DNA of 64,000 nucleotides from Arcticibacterium luteifluviistationis (GCF_003258705.1 NZ_CP029480.1:5084001-5148000); one strand, 5' to 3'. Positions 32,370-41,654 are shown, numbered from the stretch's first letter. Notes: generated by a model not told the origin, from the sequence alone. Numbers and translations: made by a program.

Positions 32370-33572
32370 ATGTCCTCAGATCCACTGTTTCTCTCACCTC
32401 AATCATTGGTTGATAGTAAGAAGAGAATAAGTTTCACTAAGATTTTAGCAGAGCTTTATAAAAACGGAAGTACATCCATTGCCAATTTGGCAAAAGAACT
32501 TCACACTAGCGTACCATCAATAACTGCAATGCTTGCAGACCTTATTGATAACGGATGGGTGATGGAAACCGGCTCGGCCAAAACAAAATCAGGGAGAAGA
32601 CCCGTCTTCTATGATTTAAACCCCAACAAGAAAAGCATTTTGGTCATAGATGTAAATCTATATGAGACCAATTTCATATTCCTCAACCTCCGGAATAAGA
32701 TTGATACCAAAACTACTTTAAAAATCAAAATTGCCGATACTAAATACCTCACTGAGGTATGTAAGGAAATTGACAATTTGCTAAAAATAAATAAGCAAAC
32801 TTGGGCAGTTGGCATTTCAGCACCTGGGCTTATAGAGTCTAAAAGGGGAATTAACTTTACTCATGAGAATCTAAACCAAGAGGGTCTTTCTTTTGGCGAG
32901 GTACTTAATTCAAGATATAGTTTACCTGTTTATAGTATAAATGATACGCGAGCATCTTTACTTGGAGAGCACCACTTTGGCCTTGTAAAAGAAAAAATGA
33001 ATGCTTTACTGGTCAATTTAGACTGGGGAGTAGGTCTTGGTATTTTACATAATGGTGTCATTGTAGAAGGAACCGATGGTTTTGCTGGAGAAATTGGTCA
33101 TGTGCAAGTTACTCCAAACGGTAAATTGTGTAAATGCGGAAAAGTGGGTTGTTTAGAAACAGTGGCTTCTGCCTCTGCCCTAATCGCTAGAGCCCATGAA
33201 GGTATTAACGATGGAAAAGCCACCTCCTTATTAAAGCTAAAAAAAGAGATTGAACTTAAAGATGTCATAAACGCAGCCTTAAAAGGCGACGAATTTAGTA
33301 TTGACATTATATATGATATTGGCAGAGAGTTAGGCAAAGGACTTTCCACTGCTGTTCATCTTTTTAATCCTGAAATAATTATTGTGGATGGTATCTTGAA
33401 AACAGCAGGTGACCTGATAGTTTCAACTTTAAAACAGTCCATTCAGAAGTATTGTTTAGCCCCTTTTAAGCAAAATCTGGCTGTACAAGTCTCACCTTTA
33501 AGTGAAGAAGCGAAGGTTTTTGGAACAAAGTCATTTGTTTTTCAAAGGATGATGGATTTTTATGCCAGCTAG
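32370..33572 (+). CDS. ROK-family transcriptional regulator (NagC/XylR-like)
   Basis: The 400-residue protein has an N-terminal winged helix-turn-helix (about 20-75; STSIANLAKELHTSVPSITAMLADLIDNGWV) and a C-terminal ROK sugar-kinase-like domain. The ROK zinc site C-x-C-G-x2-G-C-x-E is present (Cys254, Cys256, Cys261), preceded by the GFAGEIGHVQV motif. The phosphate-binding part AVGISAPGL is seen at about 150. Members respond to sugars or sugar phosphates and repress uptake and catabolic genes. No sugar genes are adjacent, so targets are unknown. A palindrome overlapping its promoter region suggests autoregulation. Confidence 0.92.
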   Translation: MSSDPLFLSPQSLVDSKKRISFTKILAELYKNGSTSIANLAKELHTSVPSITAMLADLIDNGWVMETGSAKTKSGRRPVFYDLNPNKKSILVIDVNLYETNFIFLNLRNKIDTKTTLKIKIADTKYLTEVCKEIDNLLKINKQTWAVGISAPGLIESKRGINFTHENLNQEGLSFGEVLNSRYSLPVYSINDTRASLLGEHHFGLVKEKMNALLVNLDWGVGLGILHNGVIVEGTDGFAGEIGHVQVTPNGKLCKCGKVGCLETVASASALIARAHEGINDGKATSLLKLKKEIELKDVINAALKGDEFSIDIIYDIGRELGKGLSTAVHLFNPEIIIVDGILKTAGDLIVSTLKQSIQKYCLAPFKQNLAVQVSPLSEEAKVFGTKSFVFQRMMDFYAS

Positions 33573-33586
33573 GCCACGGTTTTTAT

Positions 33587-33594
33587 TAAATTTG
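33587..33594 (+). promoter_or_regulatory. Bacteroidota -7 box (TAAATTTG) ahead of pyrB
   Basis: An exact TAnnTTTG match lies 19 bases before the pyrB ATG, in the 41-base gap after the ROK gene, so the pyrB-nuoC-phosphoesterase run can be transcribed independently. Confidence 0.55.
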
Positions 33595-33613
33595 TGAAAC
33601 TTTTCAGTTCCGA

Positions 33614-34537
33614 ATGCAAACATTAAGTACCCGGCATTTATTAGGAATCAAGCATCTCCAGACCTCCGATATCGGCTTAATTCTGGAAACAGCTAAGGAA
33701 TTCAAAGAAGTCATAAACAGACCAATCAAGAGAGTTCCCTCGCTACGTGACATTACTATTGCCAATGTTTTTTTTGAAAACTCTACTAGAACTAGACTCT
33801 CTTTTGAGCTAGCAGAAAAGAGGCTTTCAGCAGATGTTATAAATTTCTCATCCGCGTCAAGTTCCGTTAAGAAAGGAGAAACCCTTCTAGATACGGTCAA
33901 CAATATTTTGTCGATGAAAGTAGACATGCTGGTCATGCGTCATAGCAGTCCAGGAGCACCAGATTTCCTTTCCAATAAAATCAAAGCAAACATCATTAAT
34001 GCAGGCGATGGCACACATGAGCATCCTACACAGGCTCTTTTAGATGCCTACTCCATGCAAGAAGCTGTTGGTGATTTGACAGGAAAAAAAGTAGCTATCA
34101 TAGGTGATATACTTCACTCCAGAGTTGCTCTCTCTAATATATTTTGCCTCCAAAAATTAGGTGCAGAAGTGCTGGTTTGCGGACCAAGTACACTTATTCC
34201 AAAACATCTACCTAGTTTAGGTGTTAAGGTGATGCATGATGTCAATGAAGCTTTAGCTTGGTGTGATATAGCCAATGTGCTACGAATCCAGCTAGAACGT
34301 CAGCAAATTAAATATTTCCCGTCTTTAAGGGAGTACTCTCTATATTTCGGAATAAATAAAGCCATGCTTGACAAGCTTGACAAAGAGATTGTCTTGATGC
34401 ACCCTGGTCCTATTAATAGAGGTGTAGAACTTAGCTCAGATGCTGCTGATTCAGAACATTCTATCATCTTAAATCAGGTAGAGAATGGAGTAGCAGTTAG
34501 AATGGCCGTTTTATATCTCTTAGCCCAAAAAAACTAA
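33614..34537 (+). CDS. pyrB: Aspartate carbamoyltransferase catalytic chain
   Basis: The 307-residue cytosolic enzyme joins carbamoyl phosphate and aspartate to form N-carbamoylaspartate, the second step of pyrimidine synthesis. The carbamoyl-phosphate site FFENSTRTRLSFE is at about 52-64, the second-site motif SSASSSVKKGET at about 77-88, GDGTHEHPTQALLD at about 131-144, and HPGPINRGVE near 260. All key residues are intact. No regulatory subunit gene pyrI is next to it. The following gene, nuoC, begins 7 bases after the stop, an unrelated function. Confidence 0.97.
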   Translation: MQTLSTRHLLGIKHLQTSDIGLILETAKEFKEVINRPIKRVPSLRDITIANVFFENSTRTRLSFELAEKRLSADVINFSSASSSVKKGETLLDTVNNILSMKVDMLVMRHSSPGAPDFLSNKIKANIINAGDGTHEHPTQALLDAYSMQEAVGDLTGKKVAIIGDILHSRVALSNIFCLQKLGAEVLVCGPSTLIPKHLPSLGVKVMHDVNEALAWCDIANVLRIQLERQQIKYFPSLREYSLYFGINKAMLDKLDKEIVLMHPGPINRGVELSSDAADSEHSIILNQVENGVAVRMAVLYLLAQKN

Positions 34538-34544
34538 GTTAATT

Positions 34545-35057
34545 ATGGATTTCTCTGCTTTTGAAAACATTAGTTCAGCTATTGAAGCCAAGTTTGGCTC
34601 TGAAAGCATTTTAGATAAAAAGGCAGAAGCTATTCAACCCTACATTGTTATTGACAAAAAAAATCTGGTAGCAATATGTGAATTCCTTCATGCCGACGAA
34701 GGCTTTTATTTTGACCTTCTGAATTGCATTACGGCTATTGATAATGGACCAGAAAACAATACTATGGAACTGTGGTATCACCTCACTTCTATTCCTTTTG
34801 AAAAGTCTTTTATTATTAGAGTAATTATTGATCGCACTCCAAAAGAAGACGAAGAACTACCTACTGTGCCTTCGCTAAATTCTATTTGGAAAACGGCAGA
34901 CTGGCATGAAAGAGAAGCTTTTGACCTTTTTGGAATAAATTTCTCAGACCATCCTGATTTAAGAAGAATACTTTTACCAGCCGACTGGGTGGGCTATCCG
35001 TTAAGGAAAGATTACCAAGAAATGGAAGAATACCACGGCATCAAAGTCAAGTACTAA
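34545..35057 (+). CDS. nuoC: NADH-quinone oxidoreductase subunit C
   Basis: The 170-residue protein is the 30-kDa-type subunit (NuoC) of respiratory complex I, a part of the peripheral arm. The family signature is TADWHEREAFDLFGINFSDHPDLRRILLPADWVGYPLRKDY at about residues 111-151. Length is normal for a single NuoC, not a NuoCD fusion. No other nuo gene lies in the window, so it is separated from at least its immediate neighbours nuoB and nuoD. It is co-directional with pyrB and a phosphoesterase gene, with gaps of 7 and 2 bases. Confidence 0.95.
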   Translation: MDFSAFENISSAIEAKFGSESILDKKAEAIQPYIVIDKKNLVAICEFLHADEGFYFDLLNCITAIDNGPENNTMELWYHLTSIPFEKSFIIRVIIDRTPKEDEELPTVPSLNSIWKTADWHEREAFDLFGINFSDHPDLRRILLPADWVGYPLRKDYQEMEEYHGIKVKY

Positions 35058-35059
35058 GC

Positions 35060-35554
35060 ATGGCAGTAATTGGTCTTATATCTGACACTCACGGTTATTT
35101 AGACCCAAAAGTAGCAGAACACTTTGTCAACTGTGACCAAATATGGCACATGGGAGATATAGGAGACCAAGACATTTTAGAAAGTCTAAACAAACTCAAA
35201 CCCACCACAGCAGTTTTTGGAAATATTGACTCTAAAGAAATTCAATGGAACTTAGAGGAAGATGAAGTAATAGACTTGGAAGGACTTCGTTTTCTATTAA
35301 GACACATTGTAGGAATGCCTCCAAAATATAACAAAGCCACTAAGCAGCTCATATTGGAACAAAAAATAGATGTACTAATTTGTGGGCATTCGCATCAAAA
35401 ATGCGTTATTAAAGATAAGGAGAACGGGATTATATTTATTAACCCAGGAGCCGCCGGAAAGCAGGGTTTTCATAAAGACCGATATCTAATGATAATGACG
35501 GTGGAAAATAAAAAAATTGTAAATTTAGAACAGATTAATCTAGGCAAACGATAA
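35060..35554 (+). CDS. YfcE/MJ0936-type metallophosphoesterase
   Basis: The 164-residue cytosolic protein is a small calcineurin-like phosphodiesterase. The metal-binding motifs are in order: ISDTHG (7-12), HMGDIGD (30-36), FGNID, LRHIVG (the usual xHG site, here with H-I-V-G) and GHSHQ (110-114). Characterised relatives cleave phosphodiester bonds with Mn or Ni. The physiological substrate is unknown. It follows nuoC by 2 bases. Confidence 0.92.
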   Translation: MAVIGLISDTHGYLDPKVAEHFVNCDQIWHMGDIGDQDILESLNKLKPTTAVFGNIDSKEIQWNLEEDEVIDLEGLRFLLRHIVGMPPKYNKATKQLILEQKIDVLICGHSHQKCVIKDKENGIIFINPGAAGKQGFHKDRYLMIMTVENKKIVNLEQINLGKR

Positions 35555-35601
35555 AGATATTGATGGTATCAAAAACCAATGAGAAAACCACTTTAATGGG
35601 A

Positions 35602-37086
35602 ATGAACAAGGCTTTTTTATGGAAGTTCTTTTGCCTTATAAGCCTAAGTCAAATCACGTACATTTGTAATGCTCAACTGGTTACCGAAAAGAGAATTGAA
35701 CTAGAATTAAAAGATGCTGAAAACGATGAGTTTAACGTAATTTCCTTTGGTGATAAAGGCATTTTATTGCTTAATAGCAGAGCCAATAATTTCGGAAGAA
35801 AACTCGATATAAATTTCACTAAGTACGACACCACGTTAAGCCAAGTATGGACTAACAGCTACCAACCAAGCTTATTATTTAAGTTAGTAAAATACTACGA
35901 AAGCGAAAGCTACCTTTACTGTCTTTTTAGAGAAGAAGAAAAAGAAAACATTACTATACTTAGACTTGACATTGCTACGGGTGACTATGTAATTTCAGAA
36001 TCGAGATTACTTACCACTATGGATATTGACCTCTTTTCTGTCTTAAAAAGTAAGGCTCTTATTGGTGGGCGATATAACGACCGTCCTGTGGTGGAAATGA
36101 TAAACCTCTTTGCCAACACGGCAAAAGTGCTACCCGAGATTCATTCTAATAATGTAAAACTGAACAACATTCAGGTAAATGAAGCCGAAGGACTCGTTTA
36201 TGTTCTTTTAAAAAACTCTAGAAACTGTAAGCTCTTTTTAAAAGTATACGATTATGATGGCAAAATAATTGGCTCCAAAACGCTAGGAGAAAAAAACAAA
36301 CTGCCTCTAAATGGAAGATTGATTCAAATACCAAACGGAGATTATGTTTTAGCAGGAAACTATGCCGACAATTGTTCTGATTACTCCGTAGGCTTTTATA
36401 CGCATAGCTTAACCCGTGAGGAAGACACCAAGTACTACGACTTTGTAGACTTAGATAATTTCTTAAGCTATATGCCAAAGAAAAGGCAAAACAGACTCAA
36501 AACAAGGATTAAAAAGAAAAACCTCAAAGGAAAAGATTTTAAACTTAGGCAAAGGCTTATTCTTCAAGACCCAACAGAAAACCCTGAAGGAATGACTATT
36601 ATGGCAGAGGTTTTTTATCCAGAATATAAAAACTACGTTTCAAATTTTAATTCTGTAGGAAGAAATTATAGATGGGGAGATAATAATTATTACACCTACA
36701 ATAATTTCAGATACACACACGCACTTATTCTGAATTTTGATAAAAATGGCAAGCTAATCTGGGACAGTAGCATTAGTCTTAAAGACCTAGAAAGCAGAAC
36801 ATTAGACCACAAAGTTCAATTTTCTGTAATTGGTGATAAATATATATTGGCTTATCCTGATGAAGGAACTATAAAGACATCTATCATAGACCGAAACTCT
36901 GAAACAGTAGAAGAGCTTCCGCTTGAGTTGTCAGATGAGAATCAACGTGTTATAGACACCTATCAAAGTGAACTTTCTGCCTGGTATGGACATAACTTCA
37001 TTGCCTATGGTATTCAAAGTGTACGTAAAAACACAACCGCTTATTCGAAACATGTTTTCTACTTGAGTAAGCTTACGTACGAATAA
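35602..37086 (+). CDS. Exported protein of unknown function
   Basis: ATG 35602 gives 494 residues starting with a Sec signal peptide (MNKAFLWKFFCLISLSQITYICNAQ). Starts at 35560 or 35563 would add 13-14 polar residues before it. The mature protein is strand-rich (FNVISFGDKGILLLNS, YLYCLFREEEKENITILRLD, IQVNEAEGLVYVLLKNS, GDYVLAGNY), with a rhythm like beta-propeller blades, and has a basic segment near 300 (KKRQNRLKTRIKKKNLKGKDFKLR region). No motif identifies a function. It is the last gene of the pyrB run or stands alone. Confidence 0.75.
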   Translation: MNKAFLWKFFCLISLSQITYICNAQLVTEKRIELELKDAENDEFNVISFGDKGILLLNSRANNFGRKLDINFTKYDTTLSQVWTNSYQPSLLFKLVKYYESESYLYCLFREEEKENITILRLDIATGDYVISESRLLTTMDIDLFSVLKSKALIGGRYNDRPVVEMINLFANTAKVLPEIHSNNVKLNNIQVNEAEGLVYVLLKNSRNCKLFLKVYDYDGKIIGSKTLGEKNKLPLNGRLIQIPNGDYVLAGNYADNCSDYSVGFYTHSLTREEDTKYYDFVDLDNFLSYMPKKRQNRLKTRIKKKNLKGKDFKLRQRLILQDPTENPEGMTIMAEVFYPEYKNYVSNFNSVGRNYRWGDNNYYTYNNFRYTHALILNFDKNGKLIWDSSISLKDLESRTLDHKVQFSVIGDKYILAYPDEGTIKTSIIDRNSETVEELPLELSDENQRVIDTYQSELSAWYGHNFIAYGIQSVRKNTTAYSKHVFYLSKLTYE

Positions 37087-37091
37087 GTTGA

Positions 37092-37745
37092 TTACATAAA
37101 GAACTTAATTATACTAGTTATTCCCACAACTAAGATTAACCAAAGAGCTATTTTCCTGAAGTTTTCTTGAGATATTCTGTCCAGCATTTTCTTTCCGATC
37201 CAAGTACCCACAAAAGAAATCACAAGTAAAACAGGAGCTTTCCAGAGCATATCTAGTGTGATATAGTCTTGTGAATAATAGACCACAAATCTGCTAGAAT
37301 CAACCCAAAAATCTATCAATGCAGATGTAGCCAAAAATGTAGCCTTTTCTACATTAAAAGAAGCCAAAGTAAGCCCCCTGATGGCTCCACCAGTACCTAA
37401 AACACCCGCTGCAAAACCAGATAAGCTACCACCCAGAATACCATTTTGATTACTCGGCTTTAGCGTAAAACCTGGTTTTAATAGCAAAAAGAAAGAAAAG
37501 CTTACTAGGAACAAACCCAGTATTAATGCTGGGATTTCGCCTTTTAAGAACTGAGACAAATAAGCTCCTATAATCACAAAGACAATACTCGGAATTCCAA
37601 TAATTAGAAAAATTCGGACATCCATGCCCTTGAAAAATAGAACTATCTTAGAAATATTGCTAAAGACATAGTAAAGTGATGTTAGTCCTAAAACAGCTTG
37701 GAAGTCATAGAAAAAACCAGCAATTGGCACAAAAAAGACAGACAA
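37092..37745 (-). CDS. TauE/SafE-family membrane permease, N-terminus without canonical start
   Basis: The frame from the TTG at 37745 gives 217 residues with about seven membrane helices, matching the TauE/SafE (TSUP) family of sulfur-compound or organic-anion exporters. The second-half motif GVLGTGGAIRG is at about 112. The equivalent first-half motif LGTAGGFS lies just upstream of the TTG, in the same open frame (codons from 37808 down to 37746). That stretch contains no ATG, GTG or TTG before a stop at 37811-37809. So either translation starts at a rare codon such as the ATT at 37799, or the start was lost by mutation. The substrate is unknown. Confidence 0.75.
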   Translation of the reverse strand: MSVFFVPIAGFFYDFQAVLGLTSLYYVFSNISKIVLFFKGMDVRIFLIIGIPSIVFVIIGAYLSQFLKGEIPALILGLFLVSFSFFLLLKPGFTLKPSNQNGILGGSLSGFAAGVLGTGGAIRGLTLASFNVEKATFLATSALIDFWVDSSRFVVYYSQDYITLDMLWKAPVLLVISFVGTWIGKKMLDRISQENFRKIALWLILVVGITSIIKFFM

Positions 37746-37858
37746 ACTAAAACCTCCGGCAGTGCCTAAAGCATTATTTATTAGGGTAATATAATAAATC
37801 TGCGATATTCAAATGGTTCTAGTTTTACAAAGCCAAAGAGCATAATTACAAACTACTC

Positions 37859-37878
37859 TTTTTATGAGCATTATCATA
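37859..37878. promoter_or_regulatory. CRP/FNR-type site 1 (TATGAG-CATT-ATCATA)
   Basis: The 20 bases TTTTTATGAGCATTATCATA agree with site 2 at 49991-50010 in 19 positions. The core is TGA-N6-TCA, the layout bound by CRP/FNR-family regulators. It lies 58 bases before the ATG of the L,D-transpeptidase gene, which leads into ccoI and ccoS. Confidence 0.65.
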
Positions 37879-37922
37879 CTTAGACATGTTGCTAGCTAGC
37901 ATTTAGCTTTTAAATATAGACT

Positions 37923-37930
37923 TAACTTTG
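37923..37930 (+). promoter_or_regulatory. Bacteroidota -7 box (TAACTTTG)
   Basis: TAACTTTG matches TAnnTTTG exactly, 44 bases downstream of CRP/FNR-type site 1 and 6 bases before ATG 37937. If used, the L,D-transpeptidase mRNA would be nearly leaderless. Confidence 0.45.
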
Positions 37931-37936
37931 ATAGAC

Positions 37937-39028
37937 ATGAAACAAATGCTGATTCTCTTCTTTTTTGTGAATCTCATGGCCTTAGGTCAAGACGATTTTT
38001 CGCACCTGGCTTCTGAAAGAAATATTAAGCTTAGTCAAACTGAAGGAAATAAAGTTTTAAGCGAACTGGCTTATGAAACCTACTACGGACACAAACCAAA
38101 ACTACTTTTTTATAACGCACTCGACGAAAAAATTGACAGCCTCAATGTAGAACAATGGATAAAAGTAGCCTCTAACAGCACTTCTAAAGACGCCTTATTA
38201 AGTCATCTAGAACCTGACTTTTCGGAATACACTTCAAGTTTGCAGTACAAATATCATCCTGATTACTACAAACTGAGTGAGTTTCAAAACTTCTTTCGAT
38301 GGGTAAACAGATTTGAGCATAGCTCTTTTATACTTATCAATGTAGCATCCAACGAACTCATATTTTATAAAGACAATCAACCTTGGCTTACTATGAATGT
38401 GATAGTAGGCACCACAAAAAATAAGACACCTATCATGGCTACGGAAGCCGATGCCATTATGGTTTACCCCTATTGGACTCCCACAAAAAACATCGCGATA
38501 AATGAAATTTTACCAAAAACAAAAGAAGACCTCAACTACTTAGAACGAAACAACTTTGAAGTACTAAATCAAAAATATGAAGTTATTAATCCCGCCAGCA
38601 TTCATTGGGACACCTTAAACGCCAAGAACTTCAAGTACACATTTCGCCAAGGTACAGGATGCGATAATTCATTAGGCTTACTCAAAATAAATATCAAAAA
38701 CCCCTACAGTATTTACATGCATGATGTGCCGCATACGGCTTACAGTCAAAGTCTCTTCAAAAGAGAAAGCCGTTTTTTTAGTCATGGGTGTATACGCCTT
38801 GAGCGACCAATAGACTTGGCAAAGTTACTACAGCCTAAGGAAATCATTAATGAAGAGCTATTAGCCCAATGCCTTATAGACAAAAAACCACAAGTCATTG
38901 AATTAAAACAAAGTGTACCTGTTTTCATCATGTATTTCACTGACTATATTGACCAAAAAGGTGAATGGAAATCAGTAAAAGACCATTACAAAATCATTAA
39001 ATATGACCAAAGTCATGTTTCTAATTGA
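37937..39028 (+). CDS. Exported L,D-transpeptidase (YkuD/YcbB-like)
   Basis: ATG 37937 gives 363 residues with a Sec signal peptide (residues 1-15, ending ALGQ); a TTG at 37928 overlaps the -7 box. The YkuD catalytic domain covers about 125-330. It contains SSFILINVASNELIFYKDNQ, TPIMATEADAIMVYPYWTPT and the active-site motif S-H-G-C-I-R with Cys285. The enzyme forms 3-3 or protein-peptidoglycan links in the periplasm. It is followed 61 bases later by ccoI and is preceded by a CRP/FNR-type site, so it may be expressed with the cbb3 maturation genes. Confidence 0.88.
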   Translation: MKQMLILFFFVNLMALGQDDFSHLASERNIKLSQTEGNKVLSELAYETYYGHKPKLLFYNALDEKIDSLNVEQWIKVASNSTSKDALLSHLEPDFSEYTSSLQYKYHPDYYKLSEFQNFFRWVNRFEHSSFILINVASNELIFYKDNQPWLTMNVIVGTTKNKTPIMATEADAIMVYPYWTPTKNIAINEILPKTKEDLNYLERNNFEVLNQKYEVINPASIHWDTLNAKNFKYTFRQGTGCDNSLGLLKINIKNPYSIYMHDVPHTAYSQSLFKRESRFFSHGCIRLERPIDLAKLLQPKEIINEELLAQCLIDKKPQVIELKQSVPVFIMYFTDYIDQKGEWKSVKDHYKIIKYDQSHVSN

Positions 39029-39092
39029 GCAATTGCAGATTTCTTAACTGTAGCTCTAGTCATATTTGTAATGTGTTGTTAAATTGCAGACT

Positions 39093-41513
39093 ATGCCAGC
39101 CATTTTAGAACAAGTTATATGTCATCATTGTGGTGAAATCTGCCAAGAATCTGGTGTTGATTTTGACGGCAAAGACTTTTGCTGTGTAGGCTGTAAAACA
39201 GTCTACGAAATTCTATCAGACAAGGACTTATGCACCTACTACGACCTCAATCAACATGCTGGCGTAAGCCTGAAAAGCAAAAACTTTGAAGGTAAATTTG
39301 AATACCTCGGCATTGAGGAAATTGTAAATGAACTTCTTGATTTTAAATCTCAGAACTTCCATAAACTCAATTTATATCTTCCAGATGTACATTGCAGCTC
39401 CTGCGTTTGGCTCTTAGAAAACTTACAAAAAGTAAAAAAAGGGGTAATTAGTTCTAAATTAAATTTCACAAAGAAAGAACTTGAATTGGCCTACAGGCCA
39501 AGTGAAACTTCGCTGAAAGAAATTGTGGAATTATTAGCCACTTTAGGTTACGAACCGCTTATCTCTCTGAATAATACTGCGAATAAAAATGCTCCTAAAA
39601 AGTCAAATAGGCTTATAAAACAAATAGCCGTGGTTGGCTTTTGTGCTGGAAACATCATGCTACTAAGTTTTCCAGAGTATTTCAATTTAGACTTAGATAA
39701 CGCCGTTGATTCCCAATATCAAGCCTTCTTTTTATACTTAAATGTACTTTTGGCATTGCCTGTATACTTTTATGGAGCATGGGACTATTTAAAAGGTGCC
39801 TATATTTCTATTAAAGAACTAATTGCTAAAAACACCGACATCCTGAGTGTTGACATTCCGATTTCACTTGGTATTTCGGCTTTGTTTTTTAGAAGTTTAT
39901 ATGAAAGTTTCTTTAATCATGGCGGAGCTTATTGGGACAGTTTAGCCGGCTTGGTGTTCTTTCTTTTAATAGGAAAATGGACTCAAACCAAAACCTTTGA
40001 GTTTCTATCTTTTGAAAGGAATTATAAATCTTACTTCCCACTGGCGGTACAAATTATAAGCAAAAAATCAACAACTTACAGAACTGTAGAAAGTCTAAAA
40101 AAGGACGAGGTCATGCTTATTCATAATGAGGAGCTAATTCCTGCCGATTCTGTACTAATGGAGGGTAAAGCCTACATAGATTATAGTTTTGTAACTGGAG
40201 AAAGTGAACCAATACGAATAAACGAAGGAGAACTAGTTTATGCTGGAGGCCGTCAAAAAGGCGACAATATCAGTTTGAGAATACAAAAAGAGGTGTCTCA
40301 AAGCTATTTAACACAGCTCTGGAACAATGCCGCTTTAAAGAAAAACCAGGTCAAGCAAGACACCAAACTCTCCGCTGCTTTCACCAAATACTTCACCTAC
40401 ATTACGCTAGCCATAGCTATATCGACAGGTGTATATTGGCAATTTAATGACCCTTCACTGGTTTGGCCAGCACTTACGGCCGTGCTAATGGTGGCATGCC
40501 CATGTGCACTTACACTCTCTATGCCTTTTACCATGGGAACTGTTATGAACATTTTTGGGAGAAATAACTTTTATGTTAAAAACCCCTTGGTAATTCAGCA
40601 GATGTCAGAAATTGACCAATTGATTTTTGACAAAACGGGAACCTTAACTAAAAATAGTTCTTCGGAAATAAACTTCATTGGTGAAGCACTTAGCCACGAA
40701 GAAATAACATTGCTCAAAAGCATCACCAAACTATCCTTACATCCTATCAGTAAGATAATTTTCGCTAATTTAACCACGAGTAAAACTTTAGAAACAGATT
40801 ACTTTTTTGAGCATAAAGGTGCAGGATTAGAAGCGATAATTGCGGGTAAAGAAATAAAACTGGGTAACGCTGACTTCCTTAATATTCCAAATGCCCAAAG
40901 GACCCAAGAAGCCTCTGTATATCTAAAAATTGGCAAAGAACTAAAAGGCTACTTCGTCATTAAACCTAGTTATAGAGCAGGTTTAGATAGCGTTTTGCAG
41001 CAAATAAACGGGAGCTACCAAACGCAACTCCTTTCTGGCGATAATAGTAAAGACAGAAAGCACTTAGAAGCTTTTTTCAAAGCTCAAAACCTTCATTTTG
41101 GACTGAAACCTCAAGAAAAGTTAGACTTCATTGCTGACCTTCAAAACCAAAACCAAAACATTATGATGCTAGGTGATGGACTTAATGATGCCGGAGCTTT
41201 AGGCCAAAGTGATGTAGGAATAGCTATTTCGGAAAACACACAGGCATTTACGCCAGCATCAGATGCTATTTTAGATGCTGAAAAATTCAGCCTACTTCCT
41301 AAGTTTCTTTTGTTTAGCAAAAAGTCTGTTAATATTGTTAAACTTAGCTTTTTACTCTCTTTAGTTTATAACTTTGTTTGCATAGGATGGGCTGTCACCG
41401 GACAATTATCGCCTGTTTATGCAGCCATATTTATGCCCCTCAGCTCCATTTCTGTTGTGCTATTTGCTATTCTTTTAACACATATTTCTGCTAAAAAACT
41501 TAAACTTATTTAA
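39093..41513 (+). CDS. ccoI: Copper-translocating P-type ATPase for cbb3 oxidase (CcoI/FixI)
   Basis: ATG 39093 gives 806 residues. The N-terminus has a Cys-rich metal-binding domain of cation-ATPases (CHHCGEIC, then CCVGC, about 9-42), followed by an HMA-like domain with CSSC (Cys101, Cys104). About eight membrane helices follow. The ion site CPC is at Cys469-Pro-Cys471, the phosphorylated Asp513 is in DKTGTL, TGES is in the actuator domain and GDGLNDAGAL is near 705. This layout and the neighbouring ccoS identify CcoI, which moves copper for insertion into cbb3-type oxidase. A TTG at 39084 is less likely as the start. Confidence 0.94.
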   Translation: MPAILEQVICHHCGEICQESGVDFDGKDFCCVGCKTVYEILSDKDLCTYYDLNQHAGVSLKSKNFEGKFEYLGIEEIVNELLDFKSQNFHKLNLYLPDVHCSSCVWLLENLQKVKKGVISSKLNFTKKELELAYRPSETSLKEIVELLATLGYEPLISLNNTANKNAPKKSNRLIKQIAVVGFCAGNIMLLSFPEYFNLDLDNAVDSQYQAFFLYLNVLLALPVYFYGAWDYLKGAYISIKELIAKNTDILSVDIPISLGISALFFRSLYESFFNHGGAYWDSLAGLVFFLLIGKWTQTKTFEFLSFERNYKSYFPLAVQIISKKSTTYRTVESLKKDEVMLIHNEELIPADSVLMEGKAYIDYSFVTGESEPIRINEGELVYAGGRQKGDNISLRIQKEVSQSYLTQLWNNAALKKNQVKQDTKLSAAFTKYFTYITLAIAISTGVYWQFNDPSLVWPALTAVLMVACPCALTLSMPFTMGTVMNIFGRNNFYVKNPLVIQQMSEIDQLIFDKTGTLTKNSSSEINFIGEALSHEEITLLKSITKLSLHPISKIIFANLTTSKTLETDYFFEHKGAGLEAIIAGKEIKLGNADFLNIPNAQRTQEASVYLKIGKELKGYFVIKPSYRAGLDSVLQQINGSYQTQLLSGDNSKDRKHLEAFFKAQNLHFGLKPQEKLDFIADLQNQNQNIMMLGDGLNDAGALGQSDVGIAISENTQAFTPASDAILDAEKFSLLPKFLLFSKKSVNIVKLSFLLSLVYNFVCIGWAVTGQLSPVYAAIFMPLSSISVVLFAILLTHISAKKLKLI

Positions 41514-41516
41514 GCC

Positions 41517-41654
41517 ATGTCAATCATAATACTCTTAGTTATTTTAGCACTTTTGGTGGCAGGAGGTTTCTTGATGGCCTTCTTCTGGGCTACAGATGAT
41601 GGTCAATTTGACGACACAGAAACCCCAGCCATGAGAATTTTAGGAGATGACTAA
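41517..41654 (+). CDS. ccoS: CcoS, small cbb3 oxidase maturation protein
   Basis: This 45-residue gene begins 4 bases after the ccoI stop codon. The protein has one N-terminal membrane helix (about 3-24), then the CcoS signature FFWATDDGQFDD followed by a short tail ending ILGDD. CcoS is required for cofactor insertion into cbb3-type oxidase and is nearly always next to ccoI. The match in length and motif is very good. Confidence 0.93.
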   Translation: MSIIILLVILALLVAGGFLMAFFWATDDGQFDDTETPAMRILGDD

